DNA of 64,000 nucleotides from positions 1 through 64,000 of the forward strand of contig DBPK01000002.1 in NCBI GenBank assembly GCA_002304835.1, in the 5' to 3' direction. Shown here one piece after another: positions 58,016 to 64,000 of the stretch. Position 1 is the stretch's first letter. The number at the start of each line of letters is the position of its first letter. Source of the stretch: Firmicutes bacterium UBA1422 (GTDB lineage: Bacteria; Bacillota; Clostridia; Peptostreptococcales; Anaerovoracaceae). The notes under the pieces were generated by a model that worked only from the letters and a program-made list of their open reading frames with translations, was not told the DNA's origin and did not search any database. Made by a program: the position numbers and the translations under genes.

Positions 58016-59191
58016 TTATCTGAATATAAATCCGGAAATAAGCCGCAGTCCTTTGTATATGGGGGTCTCCAGCTCTCTTCGGGCTTTTTTCAGTTCTTCG
58101 GCTACCTTTATCTGCTGGGGGCATTTGGCTTCACAGATGCCGCAGTCTATACAGTTACCGGCTCCTGTGCTTTTCTTTTTGAGCCCCGTAAGCAGCATGT
58201 ATTCGTACCTTCCCTTTGATTTTCCCTCGCTGCCTATTCTGTTATAGCACTGAAATATCCCCGGTATATCCACTCCCCGGTGGCAGGGCATACAGTATCC
58301 GCATCCGGTACATCCGACTTTTTCTGTTTCGGCCAGTATACCTCTGACACGGTTGATCATTTTGAAATCTTCTTCTCCGAAAGAGCCCGCCAAAGCATCA
58401 TGGGCGATCCTTATGTTCTCACTGACCATTTCCATGCTGTTCATTCCCGAAAGCACCACTGTGACCTCCGGCTGATCATATAGCCATCGGAATGCCCACT
58501 CGGCGGGAAACCTTTGGGGTTCATGCTCCTGCATCAGTTTTTTTGCCTTATCAGGCAAAATATTTACCAGTCTGCCGCCCCTCAAAGGTTCCATTATAAT
58601 TACGGGGATCCCTTTTTTATGGGCTGCCTTAAGTCCAATTCTTCCTGCCTGACTGGTCTCGTCCATGTAATTGTACTGGATCTGACAAAAGTCCCAGTCA
58701 TAGGCATCTAGCACCTTAAGGAACATATCCGTGTTGCCGTGGAAGGAAAAGCCGATATTCCGGATCCTACCCTTTTCTTTTTGTTCTTTTATCCAGTCGA
58801 TGATGCCCAGCCTTATCATCCTGTCCCACTGAACGATATCGGTGAGGGTATGCATAAGATAATAATCTATGTGATCGGTCCGAAGACGCTCCAGCTGCTT
58901 CTCGAAGATCTGATTGATCCGAGCCGCCCTGTTTACCACCGGGACGGGAAGTTTTGTGGCAATATATACTTTATCGCGGCAGTTATTGTCCGCAAGTATC
59001 TTGCCCAGGGCAGCTTCACTGCCCAAATAGGTATAGGCGGTATCAAAGTAATTGACTCCGCCCTCAATGGCCGCCATTATTTCTTTTTCGGCTTTTTCTA
59101 TGTCTATGCTGCCCCTTTTCTTGGAAAAACGCATACATCCGTATCCCAGCACTGACAGTTCTGTTCCGTATTTGTCTTTTCTGTATTTCAT
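58016..59191 (-). CDS. Aldo/keto reductase with C-terminal ferredoxin domain
   Basis: A 391-residue protein. An AKR TIM barrel (about 1-275) with catalytic D/Y in NYFDTAYTYLG, K in ATKLP and H in YLMHTL. Then two [4Fe-4S]-type motifs: CTGCGYCMPC with a fourth cysteine absent from that run (about 288-297) and CIDCGICEAKCPQ (about 341-353). Such fusions use ferredoxin-like electrons in anaerobes. Substrate unknown. Its stop is 35 bases from the next gene start. Confidence 0.88.
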   Translation of the reverse strand: MKYRKDKYGTELSVLGYGCMRFSKKRGSIDIEKAEKEIMAAIEGGVNYFDTAYTYLGSEAALGKILADNNCRDKVYIATKLPVPVVNRAARINQIFEKQLERLRTDHIDYYLMHTLTDIVQWDRMIRLGIIDWIKEQKEKGRIRNIGFSFHGNTDMFLKVLDAYDWDFCQIQYNYMDETSQAGRIGLKAAHKKGIPVIIMEPLRGGRLVNILPDKAKKLMQEHEPQRFPAEWAFRWLYDQPEVTVVLSGMNSMEMVSENIRIAHDALAGSFGEEDFKMINRVRGILAETEKVGCTGCGYCMPCHRGVDIPGIFQCYNRIGSEGKSKGRYEYMLLTGLKKKSTGAGNCIDCGICEAKCPQQIKVAEELKKARRELETPIYKGLRLISGFIFR

Positions 59192-59399
59192 ATCATTTCA
59201 CTTAGGTCCTTTGGTGATTGTGGTGGTTTGTTAGGTGTTTTGATGTCGGTTTTTTATAAGGCACATCTTATTTTAACATATAGTGATTTTTTTCATAACA
59301 TTTCCTTTCCTAATAGACAGTATAACTATTAGACATAGGTGTTACAAATTTAATGTACCCTTACAACTCTTATTATGAATAGAATCTAAGCAATATGCA

Positions 59400-61337
59400 T
59401 CAAGTATTCTCTTTATCCATGTACTCCTTTTCTATGTATTCCTTGAAGGATTCTGCATCAACAAAGAATTTATACCCTTGTTGATTTACGATATTATGTG
59501 TATCCTCACTCTCGTTAATAAGTAAAGCAATTGGTTGGCTTAAACCTGTTTGAATCCCTTCAGGCCATGCAAGATCGATTATTGTCAGACTTTCTCCTTC
59601 TTCATTTACAAGATCGTAATTAAGAATCCCTTCTGCCATTCCATGTTCATCCATCCAATTATTCACATGCTTAATAATCTTTGCTTCATCATTTTCTAAA
59701 CCTTCATCGACAGCAACAACCTCTCGATCTGAGTAGTTCTCAATCTTAATATCTGCAACTTTACCCTGGTATAATGAGGCAAGAAGCTTATTCGCATTTT
59801 CTGCAAGTAACGCACGGCGTTTATTCAAGAAGTCTTCATATCTTTCTAACTCCAACAATTCATGGTCCGTTGGGATCCAATGCGATTCTATTGCACCAGG
59901 AGTTTTTTCCATATATTCAGGAATATACTCTTTTGGTGCTTTATCACTAATATCCAAATTCGTATCTTTTGTTATGAAAGCATAATTGGCGATTTGATTC
60001 ACAATGGTTTTTGATATTCCTTTTTTATATAATAAATGTTTTGGGAAAATATGGTGTACTTCAAGAGACGAATTCTTGCCCAACATTACATTGGATAATT
60101 CAATACCCGAACTGAAATCTCTGGCATGGCCAACACGCGTCATCATATAAAGTAGTGGATAAAATCTTGCACCGGTGCTCCACGCATTGAAGTCTTCTGG
60201 GCGAATAGTAAAAACTCCTCTGTCTTTACGCATCAACATAATTAATGCTTCCACACCACCACCATTGCTAAATGCATTAAGATCCTGTGCCATAACACTC
60301 TCTGTTGATCCTGCATATCTCCCCCAAAGGAATGCATTTATATACCAATACAGTAGCTTATCCCATTCATCGGCGCTCAATTTGCTTTTGCCTCGCATAT
60401 TGAGGTAACCGACCATTGTCGGAATAGCATACTTGCCACCAAGAACTCTATCGTTGTCTAATCCTAGGCGGGATCCAATATGATCAAGACAATCGGAAAT
60501 CAAGTTTTCCGCCTCCTTTATTGCTGTTTTGAACTCCTCAATCTCTACTTTACCAAGTTCTGAAAAATATGGTCTCTTTGTAAGATACACCGTTATACAA
60601 CGTAGAAGCCAATCCATTTTGAAGTTGTAGCCTGCTTTACTATATTTGTCTAGTATTTTTTTTAGTTCTTCTCTTGCTTCCGGCCATTCTCCACAGATTT
60701 TTGCCAATGCCAGATCGCCTTTACTCAATTTAGTACCACCGCTGTTCACGTTGTTAAAAATATCTACCACAACATCTATTGTAAACTCATCTCCAGCAAC
60801 TTGCTGTATATGTAAATCCCTTTTTTTAATATTCTCAATCCTTGTTAGTTTCTCTATTTCCTTAATTAAAAATTGTCCCTTCTCTGGGTCATCCTTAGTT
60901 ACATCATTAATATAGCTACCTACTCCCTTTTTCATAAGTTTTGTAACACTGATCCACTCTGGATTGTCTTTCATTTTCATTGGCATATAGAACTCGAAAA
61001 TTTCATCTCTTAGATTGAAATACAAATCAGTAAATGCTCTCTTATTTCCATCAAAAAATTTAGGTGGTTCTCCTTTAACTATTCCGTATAAAGTTGTTAC
61101 ACGTTGCTGCCCATCTAGAATTAGATTGACGGAGCCTGGCGTAAGCTGCCCCTTGCCGCGGGTGATTTCCGAATTTGTCTTCGTAACCCATACCAACAGC
61201 CCTCCAATTGGATACTCTCTGTACAAAGAACTCATAAGTTTACGGACCTGTTCTCTGTTCCAAACATATCCTCTCTGAAATTCAGGCAGGGCATAGCTGC
61301 CAAGGTCAATTTGACTTAGTATTGTTTCAATCTGCAT
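59400..61337 (-). CDS. DUF262/HNH (GmrSD-like) protein
   Basis: A 645-residue protein. An N-terminal DUF262 ParB-like domain with LPEFQRGYVW (17-26) and ILDGQQR (73-79), which in GmrSD type IV enzymes hydrolyses nucleotides, a long alpha-helical middle, and an HNH-type motif LEVHHIFPKHLL with downstream asparagines at about 425-460. About 150 acidic C-terminal residues follow. Such proteins are restriction or anti-phage factors, often against modified DNA. Base composition is more AT rich than the flanking host genes. Followed by an Abi-family gene on the same strand. Confidence 0.83.
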   Translation of the reverse strand: MQIETILSQIDLGSYALPEFQRGYVWNREQVRKLMSSLYREYPIGGLLVWVTKTNSEITRGKGQLTPGSVNLILDGQQRVTTLYGIVKGEPPKFFDGNKRAFTDLYFNLRDEIFEFYMPMKMKDNPEWISVTKLMKKGVGSYINDVTKDDPEKGQFLIKEIEKLTRIENIKKRDLHIQQVAGDEFTIDVVVDIFNNVNSGGTKLSKGDLALAKICGEWPEAREELKKILDKYSKAGYNFKMDWLLRCITVYLTKRPYFSELGKVEIEEFKTAIKEAENLISDCLDHIGSRLGLDNDRVLGGKYAIPTMVGYLNMRGKSKLSADEWDKLLYWYINAFLWGRYAGSTESVMAQDLNAFSNGGGVEALIMLMRKDRGVFTIRPEDFNAWSTGARFYPLLYMMTRVGHARDFSSGIELSNVMLGKNSSLEVHHIFPKHLLYKKGISKTIVNQIANYAFITKDTNLDISDKAPKEYIPEYMEKTPGAIESHWIPTDHELLELERYEDFLNKRRALLAENANKLLASLYQGKVADIKIENYSDREVVAVDEGLENDEAKIIKHVNNWMDEHGMAEGILNYDLVNEEGESLTIIDLAWPEGIQTGLSQPIALLINESEDTHNIVNQQGYKFFVDAESFKEYIEKEYMDKENT

Positions 61338-61502
61338 GTTTAATACCTCTTTCTTTCTGGCACTCTCTCTTTTATAAATAACAGATAAATCTCATATAGT
61401 CTTATTGTCCTTTTCTACACATTATAAATTTTATTATTTTGGCTATATAATTCTTTGCTATCATATCCTATCAAAATTTTTTCGGCTTTGTCACCGTAAA
61501 AT

Positions 61503-62426
61503 TTACTCAAAAATATCCTCAAATTCTGCAATTCCACTGCTTCTGGGCGGAAAGCCGTAACGTTCCAACCTAACAAAGGGATACTTTTTCGGAAGGGCAT
61601 CAAAGCCTTGCACAAATTTACCCCAGTAAAAGTCGGTTTTTACGATTTTCTTTAATATGATCATGTAAACGAACAGAGTCCGTGGAGCCGCTATTATTCC
61701 TGCTCCCAACCTCCCTACCACTTCCTTCTCTTCATGTGTTAATTTCATGTCATATGTCATCTCTCTGCAATAGAGTCGACCATGGTGAGCACAAATATTC
61801 CTTAAGTCACTGATATTACGGAGTCTATCTTCTATTATTTTTATATCTTTTGTCCCATAATGTTCGGTACATATTTTTGTTTTCATATCATCCTTAAGAT
61901 TCTGGTACAAAGTCACAAGTTCACTAAAGCTTAGCAATTCAACAGCCGCCCATATGGGGAATCTGCCATCATACTTTTTTATATGATGTTTTACAAATTC
62001 TTCTTTCCAGCCGTGATGTTCCTTTTCTTTTTTAAATTTGTTAATAAAAGCAAGATGTTTGTCAGCTCTCTCAAACGATACCGGATCTATATATCCTGTG
62101 CTTCCGTATTTTTCTGCATGTGTGTTTGAGATATATGCCCTGAGTGATATTTCCACATACTGCAAAACATAGGTCAGCAATAGTCTTAACTCCATATCAA
62201 AATCATAACATTGCAGAAGATCCTCAAACCTTGACCCGGAAGGAAATTTTTCTGTTTCCGGGTCTCTAAGTACCGATGTATATCCGCTTAATCTGTAGTA
62301 ATTCACATCAGTTAGAAATAAACGCGCCTTTTCCTCATCATCTACTATAAGACCTCTTTCACGGTATAAAGCTATCTGTTCATCAATTGTTGTATAAGAC
62401 TTCATCGTATTCATGGAGTTATTCAT
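61503..62426 (-). CDS. Abi_2 (AbiD/AbiF-like) HEPN abortive-infection protein
   Basis: A 307-residue member of the Abi_2 family. N-terminal TIDEQIALYRERGLIVDDEEKARLFL and NYYRLSGY block, a helical body, and the HEPN-type R-x4-H in LRNICAHHGRLY (about residue 218), which is the RNase active site in related toxins. It is probably an RNA-degrading phage-exclusion toxin. ATG 62426 follows GGGAGAAATAG; an ATG 15 bases upstream is possible but its site is too close. Probably one operon with the nitroreductase gene, 25 bases upstream. Confidence 0.88.
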   Translation of the reverse strand: MNNSMNTMKSYTTIDEQIALYRERGLIVDDEEKARLFLTDVNYYRLSGYTSVLRDPETEKFPSGSRFEDLLQCYDFDMELRLLLTYVLQYVEISLRAYISNTHAEKYGSTGYIDPVSFERADKHLAFINKFKKEKEHHGWKEEFVKHHIKKYDGRFPIWAAVELLSFSELVTLYQNLKDDMKTKICTEHYGTKDIKIIEDRLRNISDLRNICAHHGRLYCREMTYDMKLTHEEKEVVGRLGAGIIAAPRTLFVYMIILKKIVKTDFYWGKFVQGFDALPKKYPFVRLERYGFPPRSSGIAEFEDIFE

Positions 62427-62451
62427 TTCTATTTCTCCCATCTTTCCTGGC

Positions 62452-63297
62452 TCAAATCCCTATTCTCCAGACTGCTCTGCCTGAATCATCACTTACAGTG
62501 ACTTGCGGATCATATCCTTTGTCTATTAATCCGAGCCAAACATGAGACGCGCAAATACCTATATCGACATTTGGATGTTCCCATTTGAAATGCTTGTATC
62601 CCACCGGCATGGCTATGGTGATTGTTTTGAAATCATCTTCAAAGGCAAATCTCCACATTTGCGCATTTGCGGCAGAAGGTGCTTTTCTTCCTAAGTCAAG
62701 TGCATATAAGACATCCTCCGAAAGATTTTTGTAATCATTTTGGTTTTCCAGAAGTTCCTCTATTTTCTTACGTTTAAAACTGAATTTTTTATTTGTCATT
62801 CTATCCATAAGACGCAGTCCGGAATCATCATAATAACCAATAGGTGTGATGCATATTGCCCTTCTGCCTGTAGTTATGCCCTTTGAATATCCGTAGCCCA
62901 TATTTGCCTCTTTAAAATCATCGGCAGATCGCAAATGTGGCATTAGTCGCTCAAGCTCAGATAACTTATAATGCCCGTACCAGCAGGTTGAAATCCCTTT
63001 GCTTTGGGCAAAAAGAACAAGAAGTTCGCCAACAAACCCCACCTTTGAGATAGAGATAATATCAGTTTCCGACATGAATGCAATATTGTCTGGGGGAGAT
63101 ATCATAAGCGGATAAAGAGTTTTTGTAGGATCCGCATTAAAAAACCTGATCTCAACATTATGCTCGAAGGTAACTTCCATGGAGTTCACAAAGTCCTTTA
63201 TTGATGAAATGATATCCCTGTCAACGGCGGTCAATTTATAACTGCGTGCGGATCGCCGTGAATCAATAGTCTCTTTTACGGGAAAAGGGATATTCAT
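62452..63297 (-). CDS. Nitroreductase-family (TM-nitroreductase) protein
   Basis: A 281-residue protein of the putative TM nitroreductase family. It starts PVKETIDSRRSARSYKL, the FMN-phosphate site of nitroreductases, and contains ISTCWYGHYKLSEL and LDLGRKAPSAANAQMWRF. It should bind FMN and reduce nitro or quinone compounds; no signal peptide is visible. Directly upstream of the Abi gene on the same strand, perhaps only by proximity. Confidence 0.85.
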   Translation of the reverse strand: MNIPFPVKETIDSRRSARSYKLTAVDRDIISSIKDFVNSMEVTFEHNVEIRFFNADPTKTLYPLMISPPDNIAFMSETDIISISKVGFVGELLVLFAQSKGISTCWYGHYKLSELERLMPHLRSADDFKEANMGYGYSKGITTGRRAICITPIGYYDDSGLRLMDRMTNKKFSFKRKKIEELLENQNDYKNLSEDVLYALDLGRKAPSAANAQMWRFAFEDDFKTITIAMPVGYKHFKWEHPNVDIGICASHVWLGLIDKGYDPQVTVSDDSGRAVWRIGI

Positions 63298-63403
63298 TAT
63301 ACTCCTCCAATGTTTTTTGCATTATCAGGTTTTATATTATATCGCTTTTTTTAACACTATTATTCTATATCATTCCTTCGCATATGTCCATATTTGCTTT
63401 CAC

Positions 63404-63526
63404 CTATGAATTTGCCCTCAAATATCGAACGAGTATCCATATGAACCACAAGCCACAGGTGATCAATACAAGAAAAACATCAACAAATATTCCCCACCTG
63501 CTTGTTCTGAATCTTACGCTTCTCAT
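63404..63526 (-). CDS. Small membrane protein (40 residues)
   Basis: A 40-residue protein: basic N-terminus (MRSVRFRTSRW), one hydrophobic helix (GIFVDVFLVLITCGLWFIWILV, residues 12-33) and a short YLRANS tail. AGGAGAGA precedes ATG. The CGLWFIW helix pattern recurs in small clostridial membrane proteins of unknown role. It lies 106 bases upstream of the nitroreductase start. Confidence 0.6.
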   Translation of the reverse strand: MRSVRFRTSRWGIFVDVFLVLITCGLWFIWILVRYLRANS

Positions 63527-63869
63527 TTCTATCTCTCCTTTTGATATAATATAGAAATTACTATTCCTATATAGTAAACCCCTCTTGATAAGATTTTTCG
63601 CTTCAAAATGCCATCTGGAAGATGCAAGTTTCCAGTGTTACTGTACCACACTTATTTCTTTTTACTTGTCCTTTTATTGTCTCAAGTGGCCATAAATAGC
63701 ACTTTTTTCTGCTTTTGTTGTTTATCCTGATCTTTCCTTCCTGCTATTTCTATCTGTAAAACACTCTGCAATTTCGAACATTCTATGCTATACTTATTAT
63801 AAACACATGATTCAAATCTAAATGTATCTTAATAGCCGATAAAGATATGATTTATTTTGGGAGAGTAAT

Positions 63870-64000
63870 ATGAATGAAAAAAATAAAAAAGAAATCGTAA
63901 AATCAATGATGAATGTGGAGTTTTCTCCTTGCGCAGATATCACAGAGTATGTAAGCAGTTCCAAAGGCGTTATGAAATTCCCTCTTTCAGAAATAGCAAA
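63870..64000 (+). CDS. Partial gene cut by the window end
   Basis: An open frame from ATG 63870 with GGGAGAG seven bases upstream continues past the window. The visible 43 residues begin MNEKNKKEIVKSMM and contain SSSKGVMKFPLSEIA. The family cannot be recognised from this fragment. The 343 bases upstream (63527-63869) show no gene. Confidence 0.55.
   Translation, partial: MNEKNKKEIVKSMMNVEFSPCADITEYVSSSKGVMKFPLSEIA

Overview
The window looks like chromosome from an anaerobic, amino-acid-fermenting member of the Clostridia (Firmicutes). It has strong GGAGG-type ribosome binding sites, a T-box leader, Bce-type peptide-antibiotic modules, a reverse-type rubrerythrin and a full set of lysine-fermentation genes. 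The relatives that fit best are the Anaerovoracaceae/Peptostreptococcales-like lysine fermenters, but the genus cannot be fixed from sequence reading alone.

Layout. 0-8 kb: NhaC-type antiporter, saccharopine-dehydrogenase-like enzyme, AraC regulator, YjbQ protein, AlaX-like editing protein and a G5/3D-domain exported protein. Between the AraC and YjbQ genes is an AT-rich gap with several DnaA-box-like sequences. 8-20.6 kb: the lysine pathway. A minus-strand operon kdd-kamA-kamB-kamC-kamD-kamE-atoD-atoA starts at a consensus sigma-54 promoter. Next to it is an enhancer-binding regulator whose sensor half is a degenerate copy of the pathway enzyme Kdd. kal is divergent from the regulator, and kce lies beyond it. 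Together these genes cover lysine to beta-lysine, 3,5-diaminohexanoate, 3-keto-5-aminohexanoate, the cleavage reaction with acetyl-CoA, 3-aminobutyryl-CoA deamination and CoA transfer to butyrate. 20.6-33 kb: serine hydrolase, an orphan coiled-coil protein, a ureohydrolase, a complete BceRS-BceAB-like module with a visible BceR-type operator, a histidine phosphatase, an APC permease, a lipoprotein-like class I amidotransferase hydrolase, a carbonic anhydrase, a very short lipoprotein ORF and a methyltransferase.

33.9-42.1 kb: an integrative element of about 8.2 kb inserted in the 3' end of the rubrerythrin gene. A 54-bp stretch of the gene end is repeated at the far side (44 of 54 positions identical, every change before the last sense codon synonymous). 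The element carries a tyrosine integrase, a serine recombinase, an XRE repressor with repeated operators, two paralogous small proteins, several very small ORFs, a strongly structured non-coding block and a DnaJ-TM / DUF805 / WYL-regulator cargo that may be an undescribed (possibly defensive) system. No relaxase or replication protein was recognised.

42-59 kb: NimA-like flavin protein, branched-chain aminotransferase, Nat-type ABC exporter, zinc-ribbon membrane protein, a complete pyrC-K-D-F-E-B-I operon, a tryptophan T-box controlling a TrpB2-type tryptophan synthase beta chain, a flavodoxin-fold oxidoreductase, a membrane-fused spermidine-synthase-like protein and a ferredoxin-type aldo/keto reductase. 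59.4-63.3 kb: a probable small defence cluster (DUF262/HNH protein, Abi_2/HEPN protein, nitroreductase-like protein). A 40-residue membrane protein and a gene cut by the window edge follow.

The strongest new-looking points are the enzyme-derived sensor of the sigma-54 regulator with its matching promoter and putative enhancer, the integration site inside a protein-coding gene end, the structured block at 35.87-36.07 kb, and the DnaJ/DUF805/WYL cargo.
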